Counted from the stretch's first letter, positions 37,316-47,076 are shown. The stretch: 64,000 bases of DNA from Prosthecodimorpha hirschii (GCF_001305515.1 NZ_LJYW01000001.1:2097387-2161386), one strand, 5' to 3'. A program made the numbers and translations. Notes: generated from the sequence alone by a model not told the origin.

Positions 37316-37765
37316 ATGACCGTGCCGGTCCTGAATTCCTACTATTTCGAAGACCTCAAGGTCGGAATGCGCGAGACCATCCTGAAGACGGTCATGGATT
37401 CGGATGTGGTCGGCTTCGCGCAGATCTCCGGCGACGACAATCCGCTGCACCTGTCCGACGTCTATGCGGCCAAGACCCGTTTCGGCCAGCGCATCGCCCA
37501 CGGCCTCTATACGGCGAGCCTGATCTCCGCCGTGCTCGGCACCCGCCTGCCGGGGCCGGGCGCCGTCTACATGTCGCAGACGCTGAATTTCATGGGTCCG
37601 GTCCGGATCGGCGACGTGGTCGTGGTCGATGTCGAGGTGATCGAACTGGTCGAGAAGGGCCGCCGCTGCCGGCTGCATTGCGAATGCTCGGTCGACAACC
37701 AGGTCGTCCTGGAAGGCGAGGCGACCGTGATGGTGCCCGGCCGGCCCAAGCCGGCCATCGGATAG
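37316..37765 (+). CDS. MaoC-family dehydratase (hotdog fold)
   Basis: The 149-residue single-hotdog protein carries the hydratase motif: FAQISGDDNPLHLSDVYAA followed by RIAHGLYTASLISAVLG (catalytic Asp/His, D-x-N-P-x-H). It resembles the (R)-specific enoyl-CoA hydratases of the PhaJ type, and the exact acyl substrate is unknown. The ATG at 37316 begins MTVPVLNSYYFEDLKVGM. The last codons and stop belong to a 25-bp sequence that is tandemly duplicated just downstream. Confidence 0.88.
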   Translation: MTVPVLNSYYFEDLKVGMRETILKTVMDSDVVGFAQISGDDNPLHLSDVYAAKTRFGQRIAHGLYTASLISAVLGTRLPGPGAVYMSQTLNFMGPVRIGDVVVVDVEVIELVEKGRRCRLHCECSVDNQVVLEGEATVMVPGRPKPAIG

Positions 37766-37817
37766 GAACCATCGGCCCAAGCCGGCTGTCGGATAGGGGC
37801 TACCGGCCAAGCCGGCG
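37742..37817. repeat. Tandem 31-bp-period repeat covering the end of the MaoC gene
   Basis: A 25-base unit beginning CGGCCCAAGCCGG and ending CGGATAGG occurs at 37742-37766 and, with two changes, at 37773-37797. A truncated third copy lies at 37804-37817, so the period is 31 bp. The first copy encodes the last residues of the MaoC protein and its TAG stop. The array lies in the 190-bp gap before ribF. Confidence 0.8.
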
Positions 37818-37955
37818 TCTTCGGGCGCGCGGCGGCGCCATCCGCGCCTGCGGCACGGACCGGGGGCGGTCGACGGACCTTCGGTCGCTTGACCCTGACG
37901 GCGTGGCGTTGCAGGGTCCGGCCGACTTGGTTCCCTCGGAAGATCCCGTCCGCCC

Positions 37956-38960
37956 ATGCATGATCCGGCCGCTCCGGCGCCCCGCCCCTTCGCCCTCGCC
38001 GAAAGCCTGGATGCGTTTCCGGAGAGCCTCCGCGGCGGCATCGTCGCGATCGGCAATTTCGACGGGCTGCATCGCGGCCATCAGGCCGTGCTCGACGCGG
38101 CCCTGACGCGCGCCGAGGCGGCCGGGCGGCCGGCCTTCGCGATGACCTTCGAGCCGCATCCGCGCAGCGTGTTCCGGCCCGAGACGCCGGTCTTCCGCCT
38201 GACGCCGGCCGGCCCGAAGGCCCGGCTGATCCGCGCCGCCGGGCTCGACGGGCTTCTGGTGCTGCCGTTCGATCGCGACTTCGCGGCCCGCTCGGCGGAC
38301 GATTTCGTCGGCGACATCCTGGTCGACCGGCTCGGCGTCGCCGAGGCGGTGGTCGGCTGGGACTTCCATTTCGGGCGCGGACGCGGCGGCTCGCCGGCCT
38401 TTCTGGCGGCCGAGGGGGCGGCGCGCGGCTTCGCCGTCTCGGTGATCGAGGCCTTCCAGGACGAGGGCGGCGGGCCGGTCTCGTCGAGCCGCATCCGCGA
38501 TGCGCTGGCGGCCGGCGATCTCGGCCTCGCCAACGGCCTGCTCGGCTATCGCTGGTTCGTCGAAGGCACCGTCATCCACGGCGAGAAGCGCGGCCGCGAT
38601 CTCGGCTTCCCGACCGCCAATGTCCGGCTCGGCGCCGATTGCCGGCTGGCCCACGGGGTCTATGCGGTCACCTTCACGGTCGACGGAGTGCAGCATCTCG
38701 GCGTCGCCAATTACGGGCGCCGGCCGCAATTCGACAACGGCGCGCCGCTGCTCGAGACCTTCGTGTTCGACTTCAAGGGCGACCTCTACGGCCGCACCGT
38801 CCAGATCGGCTTCGCCTCCTATCTGCGCCCCGAACTGCGCTTCCCGAGCGTCGACGCGCTGGTCGCCCGGATGGGCGAGGATTGCGCCGAGGCGCGCGCC
38901 GTGCTGACCGCGATGGGTCCCGGGACCGCGCTCGACCGCCGGCTGGCCGAACTGGCGTAG
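37956..38960 (+). CDS. ribF: Bifunctional riboflavin kinase/FMN adenylyltransferase
   Basis: RibF turns riboflavin into FMN and then FAD. The N-terminal adenylyltransferase domain has IGNFDGLHRGHQAVLDAAL and SSSRIRDALAAGD. The C-terminal kinase domain has HGEKRGRDLGFPTANVRLG. The protein has 334 residues, the normal length. FAD is needed by the xanthine dehydrogenase of this window. No FMN riboswitch could be recognised upstream. Confidence 0.95.
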   Translation: MHDPAAPAPRPFALAESLDAFPESLRGGIVAIGNFDGLHRGHQAVLDAALTRAEAAGRPAFAMTFEPHPRSVFRPETPVFRLTPAGPKARLIRAAGLDGLLVLPFDRDFAARSADDFVGDILVDRLGVAEAVVGWDFHFGRGRGGSPAFLAAEGAARGFAVSVIEAFQDEGGGPVSSSRIRDALAAGDLGLANGLLGYRWFVEGTVIHGEKRGRDLGFPTANVRLGADCRLAHGVYAVTFTVDGVQHLGVANYGRRPQFDNGAPLLETFVFDFKGDLYGRTVQIGFASYLRPELRFPSVDALVARMGEDCAEARAVLTAMGPGTALDRRLAELA

Positions 38961-39251
38961 TGGTACCGGCTCGGCCCGCGCCACCGGCCGCCGGGTTTGA
39001 AGCGGACTTCCCTCGCGGGCGTGCGGCTGATAGAACCGCGGGCCATCGTTCCACCCTGGGACTCCAGTGCATGCGCCGGTTCTTTGCGATCCTGCGGCCC
39101 GCCCGCCGAATTACGGGCCCGGCTTCGTCCGGGCGCGATTGATCGCGACCGGCCGAAGTCCGGGACCTGCGTGCCGACACCCGACCTCCCCGCCGGCCCT
39201 TTGCGGCTCGTCCGCCGCGGCCGGCCCGTCCCGATCGCTTCGAGAAGACCG

Positions 39252-42248
39252 ATGACCGAAACCGCCGCACCCGCCGCCCGCGACTATTCCGAGACGCTTT
39301 TTCTGCCCGTCACCGATTTCCCGATGCGCGCCGGCCTGCCCGAGAAGGAGCCGCAGATCCTGGCGCGCTGGGAGAAGGGCGACCTCTACCGGCGCCTGCG
39401 CGAGAAGGCCAAGGGCCGGCCGCTGTTCGTGCTGCATGACGGCCCGCCCTATGCCAACGGCAACCTGCATATCGGCCACGCGCTCAACAAGATCCTGAAG
39501 GACGTGATCACGCGCGCCAAGCAGATGGACGGCTTCGACAGCAACTACGTGCCGGGCTGGGACTGCCACGGCCTGCCGATCGAATGGAAGATCGAGGAGC
39601 AGTATCGCGCCGCCGGCAAGAACAAGGACGAAGTGCCGATCGTCGAGTTCCGCCAGGAATGCCGGCAGTTCGCCGAGCATTGGATCGGCGTGCAGGCGGC
39701 CGAGTTCAAGCGCCTCGGCGTGACCGGCGATTTCGCCGATCCCTACACCACCATGGCGTTCCGGGCCGAGGCCGTGATCGCCGCCGAACTGCAGAAATTC
39801 GCCGTCTCCGGCCAGCTCTACCGCGGCTCCAAGCCGGTCATGTGGTCGGTGGTCGAGAAGACCGCATTGGCCGAGGCCGAGGTCGAGTATCAGGATTACC
39901 AGTCGGATACGATCTGGGTGAAGTTCCCGGTTCGAAACACATTGCAGATCTCTGATTACACATCAGGAACGCTGCTTCCTGCTGTCAAAGGTCCGGTATT
40001 CCCAGCAAGATTGACAGGTGCCTCCGTCGTCATCTGGACCACCACTCCCTGGACCATCCCGGGCAACCGGGCGATCTCCTTCTCGTCCAAGATCGAATAC
40101 GGCCTCTATGAGGTCACCGAGGCGCCCGAGGGCAACTGGGCCAAGGCCGGCGACCGGCTGATCCTGGCCGACAAGCTCGCCGACGAGGTCCTGAAGCAAG
40201 CCAAGGCGACGGCCTGGGAGAGGCGTGCCGCCGTGCCGGCCGAGGTGCTGGCGGGTCTCGTCTGCGCCCATCCGCTGGCCGCGCTCGGCTACGGCTTCCA
40301 GGTGCCGCTGCTCGACGGCGACCATGTCTCCGACGATGCCGGCACCGGCTTTGTTCACACCGCGCCCGGTCACGGTCGCGAGGACTTCGAGATCTGGACC
40401 CACAATGCCCGCGCACTCGCCGCCCGCGGCATCGATACCGCCATCCCGTTCACGGTCGACGACGACGGCTTCCTGACCCGCGAGGCGCCGGGCCTCGAAG
40501 GCCGGCGCGTGATCACCGACAAGGGCGAGAAGGGCGACGCCAACGGCGCCGTGATCGCGGCATTGATCGAGGCCGGCGCGCTCCTGGCGCGCGGACGGCT
40601 GAAGCACCAGTATCCGCATTCCTGGCGCTCCAAGAAGCCGGTCATCTTCCGCAACACGCCGCAATGGTTCATCCACATGGACCGCGACATTGCCGGCGCG
40701 GGCGACACGCTGCGCGCCCGCTCGCTGAAGGCGATCGGCGAGACCACCTTCTATCCGCCGCAGGGCCAGAACCGGCTGCGCGGCATGATCGAGGCGAAGC
40801 CCGACTGGGTCGTCTCGCGCCAGCGCGCCTGGGGCGTGCCGATCGCCGTGTTCCGCCACCGCGAGACCGGCCGCCTCGCGCCGGGACCGGAGTTCGACCG
40901 CAACGACGAGCTGATCGGGCGCATCCGCACGGCCTTCGAGGCCGAAGGTGCCGATCCCTGGTTCACGCCGGAGGCGCGCGAGCGGTTCCTCGGCGGCCTC
41001 GTCAACGATCTCGACGCCTGGGAGAAGGTCACCGACATTCTCGACGTGTGGTTCGATTCCGGCTCCACCCACGCCTTCGTGCTGGAGAAGCGCCCGGACT
41101 TGAAATGGCCGGCCGACATGTATCTCGAGGGCTCGGACCAGCATCGCGGCTGGTTCCATTCCTCGCTGATCGAGAGCTGCGGCACGCGCGGCCGCGCGCC
41201 CTACGATTCCGTGCTGACCCACGGCTTCGTCATGGCCGAGGACGGGCGCAAGATGTCGAAGTCGCTCGGCAACATCGTCGCCCCGCAGGACGTGATCAAG
41301 ACCTCCGGCGCCGACATCCTGCGGCTCTGGGTGGTGACCTCCGACTATGCCGACGATCTGCGCATCGGCCCGGAGATCATGAAGACCAATGCCGAGGCCT
41401 ATCGGAAGATGCGCAACACCCTGCGCTGGATGCTGGGCACGCTGGCCCATCACGATCCGGCCGCCGAGGTTGCGCTCGCCGACATGCCGGAGCTGGAACG
41501 CTCCATGCTGCACCGGCTCTGGGAGGTCGGCGAGGCGGTGCGCGAGGGCTATGCCGGCTATGACTTCAAGCGCGTCGTCAACGCCTTGATGAACTTCATG
41601 GTGGTCGACCTGTCGGCCTATTATTTCGACATCCGCAAGGATGCGCTCTACTGCGACCCGCACTCCTCGGTGCGCCGGCGCGCGGCGCTGACCGTGGTCG
41701 ACCGCCTGTTCGACGCGATCGTCACCTGGCTCGCCCCGATGCTGCCCTTCACCATGGAGGAGGCCTGGACGCTGCGCCACGGCGATCCGGAGCGTTCGGT
41801 GCATTTGGAACTGTTCCGGGCGCCCGACGCCGCCTGGCGCGACGACGCGCTCGCCGCCCGCTGGGCGCGCATCCGCCGGGTGCGCCGGGCGATCACCGGC
41901 GCTCTGGAACTGGAGCGCGCCGCCAAGCGGATCGGCTCCTCGCTCGAAGCCGCACCGGTCGTCCATATCGCCGATCCGGACCTCCTCGCCGCGGTCGCCG
42001 GCATCGATCTCGCCGAGATCGCCATCACCAGCGGCGTGACGGTCGCCGCCGGCGAAGGCCCGGCGGCGGCGATCCGCATCGACGAGGTCGCCGGCGTCGC
42101 CGTCGAGCCCGCCCGGGCCGAGGGCCGCAAATGCGCCCGGTCCTGGAGGATCACGGCGGATGTCGGCAGCGATCCGGACTATCCGGACCTGACCCCGCGC
42201 GACGCGGCCGCGATGCGCGAGTGGGAAGCCCGCCGGGCCGCCGCCTGA
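39252..42248 (+). CDS. ileS: Isoleucyl-tRNA synthetase with an unusual in-frame insert
   Basis: The 998-residue class I synthetase has HIGH at 73-76 ([12 protein letters not shown]) and KMSKS at 667-671. It also carries the editing-domain motif [17 protein letters not shown]. The ATG at 39252 gives [18 protein letters not shown]. The C-terminal zinc motif is degenerate (KCARSW with no later Cys pair). Residues about 228-256, just before the editing motif, are encoded by a low-GC, hairpin-rich segment (39936-40020) unlike the rest of the gene. lspA follows 80 bp downstream, as in many proteobacteria. Confidence 0.95.
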   Translation: MTETAAPAARDYSETLFLPVTDFPMRAGLPEKEPQILARWEKGDLYRRLREKAKGRPLFVLHDGPPYANGNLHIGHALNKILKDVITRAKQMDGFDSNYVPGWDCHGLPIEWKIEEQYRAAGKNKDEVPIVEFRQECRQFAEHWIGVQAAEFKRLGVTGDFADPYTTMAFRAEAVIAAELQKFAVSGQLYRGSKPVMWSVVEKTALAEAEVEYQDYQSDTIWVKFPVRNTLQISDYTSGTLLPAVKGPVFPARLTGASVVIWTTTPWTIPGNRAISFSSKIEYGLYEVTEAPEGNWAKAGDRLILADKLADEVLKQAKATAWERRAAVPAEVLAGLVCAHPLAALGYGFQVPLLDGDHVSDDAGTGFVHTAPGHGREDFEIWTHNARALAARGIDTAIPFTVDDDGFLTREAPGLEGRRVITDKGEKGDANGAVIAALIEAGALLARGRLKHQYPHSWRSKKPVIFRNTPQWFIHMDRDIAGAGDTLRARSLKAIGETTFYPPQGQNRLRGMIEAKPDWVVSRQRAWGVPIAVFRHRETGRLAPGPEFDRNDELIGRIRTAFEAEGADPWFTPEARERFLGGLVNDLDAWEKVTDILDVWFDSGSTHAFVLEKRPDLKWPADMYLEGSDQHRGWFHSSLIESCGTRGRAPYDSVLTHGFVMAEDGRKMSKSLGNIVAPQDVIKTSGADILRLWVVTSDYADDLRIGPEIMKTNAEAYRKMRNTLRWMLGTLAHHDPAAEVALADMPELERSMLHRLWEVGEAVREGYAGYDFKRVVNALMNFMVVDLSAYYFDIRKDALYCDPHSSVRRRAALTVVDRLFDAIVTWLAPMLPFTMEEAWTLRHGDPERSVHLELFRAPDAAWRDDALAARWARIRRVRRAITGALELERAAKRIGSSLEAAPVVHIADPDLLAAVAGIDLAEIAITSGVTVAAGEGPAAAIRIDEVAGVAVEPARAEGRKCARSWRITADVGSDPDYPDLTPRDAAAMREWEARRAAA
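39936..40020. repeat. Low-GC palindrome-rich insert within ileS
   Basis: About 85 bp inside ileS has close to 47% GC while the surrounding gene is near 65-70%. It contains three stacked inverted repeats: CTGAT/ATCAG (39952-39956 with 39962-39966), CAGGAA/TTCCTG (39964-39969 with 39976-39981) and CTGTCAA/TTGACAG (39982-39988 with 40011-40017). The frame stays open and encodes about 28 residues ([18 protein letters not shown] is part). The segment lies in a loop that varies in length among IleRS proteins. Confidence 0.7.
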
Positions 42249-42328
42249 CCCGACGGCCCGCAAAGGCCCTCCCCCCTTCGCGTCCCGACCGGGCGCGGAG
42301 GGCTTCCGACGACCGACCGGAGCCCGCC

Positions 42329-42829
42329 ATGTCGCCCCGCCTTCTCGGCCTGATCGTCGCCGCCCTCGGCCTCGTGCTGGACCAGGCGAGCAAGCAATAT
42401 GTGCTGAACGGGATCGAACTGGGCGTCAACGGCCCGGTCCGGGTCGCGCCCTTCGCGGAGTTCCGGCTGATCTGGAACTACGGCATCTCCTACGGCCTGT
42501 TCCGGCAGGAGGGCGATCTCGGCCGCTGGCTGCTGGTCGCCCTGTCGGTCGCCGCCTCGGTGGCGATCCTGGTCTGGATGGCGCGCAGCCCGTCGCGCCT
42601 CGTCGCCGTCTCGCTCGGCCTGATCCTCGGCGGGGCGATCGGCAATGCCATCGACCGCGCGATCTACGGCGCGGTGATCGACTTCGTGCATCTGTTCCTG
42701 CCGGACCGGTCGCTGTCCTGGTATGTGTTCAACCTCGCCGACATGTGGATCGTTGCCGGTGTGGCCGGGCTCCTGTATGACATGACCTTCCATGGCCCCA
42801 AGAGCGCCACAAAGTCGGGCTCTTCGTGA
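42329..42829 (+). CDS. lspA: Lipoprotein signal peptidase (signal peptidase II)
   Basis: LspA cuts the signal peptides of prolipoproteins in the inner membrane. The 166-residue protein has four membrane helices and the catalytic aspartates Asp109 ([14 protein letters not shown]) and Asp138 ([13 protein letters not shown]). The conserved N-terminal [10 protein letters not shown] is present. It follows ileS. The next gene encodes a lipoprotein that is a natural substrate. Confidence 0.95.
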   Translation: MSPRLLGLIVAALGLVLDQASKQYVLNGIELGVNGPVRVAPFAEFRLIWNYGISYGLFRQEGDLGRWLLVALSVAASVAILVWMARSPSRLVAVSLGLILGGAIGNAIDRAIYGAVIDFVHLFLPDRSLSWYVFNLADMWIVAGVAGLLYDMTFHGPKSATKSGSS

Positions 42830-42966
42830 GACGTGATTTTGATCGGCGGACGAACGGGAGTCGGTCGCCATCGACGCATCGGCAACGGTGGCGTCGCAAC
42901 GACCATCCGGACCGCGACACGGTCCGGGCGACCTGCCTGGGGCGGGCCGAACAGCAGGGATAGCGC

Positions 42967-43584
42967 ATGATCCACCTGATCCGTCTCGCCCGACCTGCGG
43001 TCCTGGCCGGCCTCATCGCACTCGGCGGCTGCGCCAGCGCGACCAACGGCTTCGAGGACGAGCAGACCGGCGAACAGCGCGACACCAACCTGGTCAAGGG
43101 CTTCATGGCCGGCATCGGGGCGATCGACCCGAGCGAGAAGGCGGTCGAATACAAGCCGCGCTCGCCGCTGGTCGTGCCGCCGAAGCGCGACCTGCCGGCG
43201 CCGCAGGATGCCGACACCGCGCTGTCGCGCAGCAATTTCCCGAAGAACCCGGAAGACCGCCAGCGCGATCTCGACAAGATCAGCCGCGACGATCCGGACG
43301 CGTCCAAGACCTGGACGCCGGATCAGTTGGCCAAGTACAAGCTGGCGAGCCGGCCGGCCGGCACCTCCGGCGGCCCGGGCGACACCTCGCGCCGGCTGAC
43401 GCCGGACGAGATGGCCGGCCAGTTCAAGGTCAACCGCGAGGCCATCGCGGCGCGCGAAGGCCGCAACAAGGGTCTGACCGACCTGCCGAAGGACTATCGG
43501 ACCCCCTCGCCCAAGGCCCCGGTCGATCCGGAAGCCGCCGAGCAGAAGTCGAGCAGCTGGAAGCCGACCTGGTGGCCGCTCTGA
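42967..43584 (+). CDS. DUF3035 (BamF-type) outer-membrane lipoprotein
   Basis: The 205-residue protein has a lipoprotein signal with lipobox LGGC (AVLAGLIALGGCASATNG) and Cys near residue 22. The mature part is hydrophilic and Pro/Asp-rich. It matches the alphaproteobacterial DUF3035 family (KAVEYKPRSPLVVPPKRDLP is characteristic), described as the BamF component of the outer-membrane barrel assembly machine. Its position between lspA and two M16 peptidases is the usual one. Confidence 0.85.
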   Translation: MIHLIRLARPAVLAGLIALGGCASATNGFEDEQTGEQRDTNLVKGFMAGIGAIDPSEKAVEYKPRSPLVVPPKRDLPAPQDADTALSRSNFPKNPEDRQRDLDKISRDDPDASKTWTPDQLAKYKLASRPAGTSGGPGDTSRRLTPDEMAGQFKVNREAIAAREGRNKGLTDLPKDYRTPSPKAPVDPEAAEQKSSSWKPTWWPL

Positions 43585-44015
43585 GCGGCGCCACCGCAGC
43601 GATTCGTGACCGGTTCTCGAATGTCGATCGCGCCGCCCCCATGGCAGCGGACGGGCTCGGCTGCCTGCCCTGCCGGGCGTCGACGCGACTTCGGGCCCTG
43701 CGATCGCCGCAGGTTCGCTGCGGCGCGCGGCCATCGACGGCGCGCGGTTGGGCGGCATGGCCCAGCGCGACGCGGGTCTTGCGCGTCCGGCCCCGGCGAT
43801 CCGTCCTGCCCGTCCGACCGTAGAGTGAGGCGAACCGACGCCGGGCGGGTCCCGCAGGCGCGACCGGCCCCCGGGTGACCGAGGGGTCACGCAAGCGTGA
43901 CGCGGCCGATGGCACCGAAAGGTCACGCAAGCGTGACGCGGCCGGCATAGGCACTCGATTGACTGTCGCTATAGTGTTGCACCGACCGAACCCGAGACTT
44001 CGAGGACAAAGCCCA
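43585..44015. other. Intergenic region before the M16 peptidases
   Basis: The 431-bp gap contains a GC-rich stretch with no protein-like frame, then two copies of a 24-bp palindromic unit at 43885-43944. The short AT-rich segment GATTGACTGTCGCTATAGTG near 43955-43975 is probably part of a promoter. TTGACT and TATAGT are only 5 bp apart, so they cannot be paired -35 and -10 boxes. Confidence 0.55.
43885..43944. repeat. Duplicated palindromic unit upstream of the M16 peptidases
   Basis: A 24-bp unit containing the perfect palindrome GTCACGC-AA-GCGTGAC occurs at 43885-43908 and again, identically, at 43921-43944, a 36-bp period. Another GTGACC/GGTCAC dyad precedes it at 43875-43889. Two identical operators spaced 36 bp apart would suit cooperative binding by a dimeric regulator. 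A simple repeat duplication is the alternative. Confidence 0.75.
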
Positions 44016-45521
44016 GTGACGCAACCGGTCTCCGTGCCCGATACCGTCCGTCCGCTCCGCGCGCGCCTCGCCGCCGCGCTCCTCACCGCCGCCCTGGCCG
44101 GCCTGCCGATCCCGGCCGGTGCCGACACGGCGTTGCAGGGCAGCGCGACGGCGACCGCCGCGAATGCGCTTCCCCCCGCCCCCGAGATCGGCGGCAACGT
44201 CACCAGCTTCACGCTCGCCAACGGGCTGCAGGTCGTGGTCGTGCCCGACGCCCGCGCGCCGGTCGTCACCCACATGGTCTGGTACAAGGTCGGCTCCGCC
44301 GACGAGCCCAAGGGCAAGTCCGGCATCGCCCACTATCTCGAACATCTGATGTTCAAGGGCACGCGCGACAATCCGGCCGGCGCCTTCTCCAAGAAGGTCT
44401 CGGAGATCGGCGGCCAGGAGAACGCCTTCACGTCGAACGACTATACGGGCTACTTCCAGCGCGTCGCCAAGGAACACCTGCCGCTGATGATGCGGCTGGA
44501 GGCGGACCGGATGGCCAACCTGCAGCTGGTCGAGGCGACCGCCAAGCCCGAACTTCAGGTCGTGCTCGAGGAGCGCTCGCAGCGCACCGACAACGATCCT
44601 TCCGCGCAGCTCGGCGAGGCCATGGAGGCGACGCTCTATCAGGCGAGCCCCTACCGCATTCCGGTGATCGGCTGGCGCCACGAGATCGAGCAGCTGACCT
44701 ACAAGGACGCCATGGCGTTCTACGATCTCTGGTACACGCCCAACAATGCGGTGCTGATCGTCGCCGGCGACGTGGACCCCGCCAGCGTGCGCAAGCTCGC
44801 CGAGGAGACCTACGGCAAGGTGGCGCGCCGGGCCGAGCCGGGCGTGCGCATCCGGCCGACCGAGCCCGAGGCCCTGGCCAGCCGGACCGTCACGCTCGCC
44901 GACGAGCGCGTCAACCAGCCGAGCCTGCGCATGGCCTGGGTGGTGCCGTCCTACCGCACCGCCGCCAAGGGCGAGGCCGAGGCCATCGACCTCCTCGCCG
45001 AAGTGGTCGGGTCGGGTCCGACCAGCCGGCTCTATCGCGAACTGGTCATCGAGAAGGGGCTCGCCGCCTCGGCCGGGGGCTACTACCAGTCGACCGCCTG
45101 GGACGACACCAAGATCATGTTCTATGCGACGCCGCGCGACGGCGTCACCCTCGACCAGCTCAAGGCGGCCGTCGACGAGGTCCTGGCCGCCGTCGTCCGC
45201 GATGGGGTCAACGAGGCCGAGCTCAACCGCGCCAAGCGCAAGATCGTCGCCAACGCCATCCACGCCCAGGACAGCCAGGCCTCGCTCGCCCGCATCTTCG
45301 GAACGGCGCTGACCACCGGATCGACCGTCGAGGATGTGCGCACCTGGCCGGCCAAGGTCTATGCGGTCACCCCCGACGACGTGAAGAAGGTCGCGACCAC
45401 CTATCTGCGCAAGGACATCGCCACCACCGCCTTCCTGGTTTCCGCCCCGCCGACGGGCAAGAAGCCGACCGCCCGCGCGCAATGGCCGGTTGCCGGTCCG
45501 GGTTCCGGCGCGATCCGCTGA
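44016..45521 (+). CDS. M16-family zinc metallopeptidase, catalytic subunit
   Basis: This 501-residue periplasmic peptidase has an N-terminal signal (ARLAAALLTAALAGLPIPAG). The inverted zinc motif HxxEH is present as HYLEHLMFKGT, with the distal Glu in the LQVVLEERSQRTDN region. It belongs to the PqqL/mitochondrial-processing-peptidase-like M16 group. The GTG at 44016 follows GAGGACAAAGCCCA, a plausible ribosome-binding site. It pairs with the next gene, which lacks the zinc motif, as in heterodimeric M16B proteases. Confidence 0.88.
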   Translation: MTQPVSVPDTVRPLRARLAAALLTAALAGLPIPAGADTALQGSATATAANALPPAPEIGGNVTSFTLANGLQVVVVPDARAPVVTHMVWYKVGSADEPKGKSGIAHYLEHLMFKGTRDNPAGAFSKKVSEIGGQENAFTSNDYTGYFQRVAKEHLPLMMRLEADRMANLQLVEATAKPELQVVLEERSQRTDNDPSAQLGEAMEATLYQASPYRIPVIGWRHEIEQLTYKDAMAFYDLWYTPNNAVLIVAGDVDPASVRKLAEETYGKVARRAEPGVRIRPTEPEALASRTVTLADERVNQPSLRMAWVVPSYRTAAKGEAEAIDLLAEVVGSGPTSRLYRELVIEKGLAASAGGYYQSTAWDDTKIMFYATPRDGVTLDQLKAAVDEVLAAVVRDGVNEAELNRAKRKIVANAIHAQDSQASLARIFGTALTTGSTVEDVRTWPAKVYAVTPDDVKKVATTYLRKDIATTAFLVSAPPTGKKPTARAQWPVAGPGSGAIR

Positions 45522-45579
45522 CCGGATCGCCCCCCGCTCTCTCGCCCCGCGCCGCAACGACCACAAGGAACGATCCGGC

Positions 45580-46911
45580 ATGATGTCCGTCGTCCGCCAC
45601 ATCCGCCGAGCCACCGGCGCCCTCGCCCTCGCCGCCGGCATCGGCCTGTCGGCGCTTGCCGCCGGCCCGGCCGAGGCGGTCCAGATCCAGCGCGTCGTCA
45701 GCCCCGGCGGCATCGAGGCCTGGCTGGTCGAGGAGCAGGCGGTTCCGCTGATCGCCGTCAACTTCGCCTTCAAGGGCGGCAATGCCCAGGACCCGGACGG
45801 CAAGGCCGGCCTCGCCAATCTCCTCTCGACCCTGCTCGACGAGGGCGCCGGCGAGATGGACGGGCAGACCTTCCAGGGCCGTCTCGAAGATCTGTCGATC
45901 CGCCTCGCCTTCGAGGATTCGCGCGACGCCTTCTACGGCGAGATGAAGACGCTGTCGGCGCATCGCGACGAGGCCTTCGACCTGCTCCGCCTGTCGCTGA
46001 CCAAGCCGCGCTTCGACGACGACGCCGTCGAACGGATGCGCGTGCAGGCGATTTCGGGGCTGCGCCGCGAGAAGCGCGATCCGGACACCGTCGCGAGCCG
46101 GCTGTGGGCCCGGTCGATCTTCCCGAACCATCCCTATGGCCGCCCCGCCAACGGCGACGAGGCCTCGGTGGCGGCGATCACCGGCCAGGACATTCGCGAC
46201 TATCATGGCCGCGTCTTCGCCCGCGACGGGCTCAAGATCGGCGTGGTCGGCGCGATCGATGCCAAGACGCTGGCCCCGCTGCTCGACCGCGTCTTCGGCG
46301 ACCTGCCGGCCCGCCAGCGCCTGACGCCGGTCGCCGAGGTCGCCCCGCTGTCCGGGCTGACCGTCTCCGAGACCATCCCGAACCCGCAGACCGTGATCCG
46401 CCTGTCGGCCGAAGGCCTGAAGCGCAAGGATCCGGACTTCATCGCCGCCTATGTGATGAACCACATCCTCGGCGGCGGGTCGTTCTCGTCCTGGCTCTAC
46501 ACGGAGGTGCGCGAGAAGCGCGGGCTGGCCTATTCGGTCTATACCTCGCTCGCCCCCTACGACCATGCCGGCATCTTCTACGGCGGCCTCGGGACGCGGG
46601 CCGATCGGGCCGCGGAGAGCATCCGGGTGATCCGCGACGAGATCAAGCGGATGGCGGAGGTCGGCCCGACGACGGCCGAACTCGACAAGGCCAAGTCCTA
46701 TCTGACCGGCTCCTATGCGCTGCGCTTCGACACCTCCGACAAGATCGCCGGCCAGTTGCTCGCCATCCAGATGGACGATCTCGGCATCGACTATATCGAC
46801 AAGCGCAATGCGCTGATCGAAGCCGTCACGCTCGCCGACGTGAAGCGGGTCGCCGCCCGGCTGCTGTCCAAGCCCCTGACCGTCGTCACCGTCGGCCCCG
46901 GCGGCAGCTGA
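45580..46911 (+). CDS. M16-family peptidase-like protein, non-catalytic partner
   Basis: The 443-residue protein has a signal peptide (ALALAAGIGLSALAAGPAEA) and the full M16 two-domain fold. Where HxxEH should be it reads LANLLSTLLDEG, so it cannot bind zinc. The Gly-rich loop MNHILGGGSFSSWLYTEVRE and the R/Y motif EKRGLAYSVYT needed for substrate binding are intact. This is the arrangement of M16B dimers, in which one subunit cuts and the other holds substrate. The gene lies 58 bp after its partner and ends before a terminator. Confidence 0.88.
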   Translation: MMSVVRHIRRATGALALAAGIGLSALAAGPAEAVQIQRVVSPGGIEAWLVEEQAVPLIAVNFAFKGGNAQDPDGKAGLANLLSTLLDEGAGEMDGQTFQGRLEDLSIRLAFEDSRDAFYGEMKTLSAHRDEAFDLLRLSLTKPRFDDDAVERMRVQAISGLRREKRDPDTVASRLWARSIFPNHPYGRPANGDEASVAAITGQDIRDYHGRVFARDGLKIGVVGAIDAKTLAPLLDRVFGDLPARQRLTPVAEVAPLSGLTVSETIPNPQTVIRLSAEGLKRKDPDFIAAYVMNHILGGGSFSSWLYTEVREKRGLAYSVYTSLAPYDHAGIFYGGLGTRADRAAESIRVIRDEIKRMAEVGPTTAELDKAKSYLTGSYALRFDTSDKIAGQLLAIQMDDLGIDYIDKRNALIEAVTLADVKRVAARLLSKPLTVVTVGPGGS

Positions 46912-46940
46912 ACCGCCGAAGACCCGGACAATCGACAAGG

Positions 46941-46980
46941 AAAAAGCCCGCCGCTCGGTCAGAGAGCGGCGGGTTTTTTT
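46941..46980 (+). terminator. Strong Rho-independent terminator after the M16 operon
   Basis: CCCGCCGCTC (46947-46956) pairs with GAGCGGCGGG (46964-46973), followed by seven T residues (46974-46980). A run of A (46941-46945) before the stem could let it work in the opposite direction as well. Confidence 0.93.
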
Positions 46981-47076
46981 GAGTGTCTGTGGGGACTCTT
47001 GCGGCCGGTATGCGCTTCTGCGGCGCGGCCGATCGACGGGATGTCGGCCTGAGGTCGGTCCGGCTCTTCTTGTTGA

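Noticed and set aside
37766-37955. FMN riboswitch before ribF
   Set aside because: The gap is short and filled by the 31-bp repeats; no conserved riboswitch cores were seen.
38961-39251. T-box or other leader element before ileS
   Set aside because: No T-box sequence or specifier stem was recognised, and T-boxes are not expected in alphaproteobacteria.
39963-42263. Long open frame antisense to ileS
   Set aside because: A shadow frame, and its composition (Asp/Val/Gly/His/Arg-rich) matches reverse reading of GC-rich codons.
43954-43976. Sigma-70 promoter TTGACT with TATAGT before the M16 genes
   Set aside because: The two hexamers are 5 bp apart, too close to work together.
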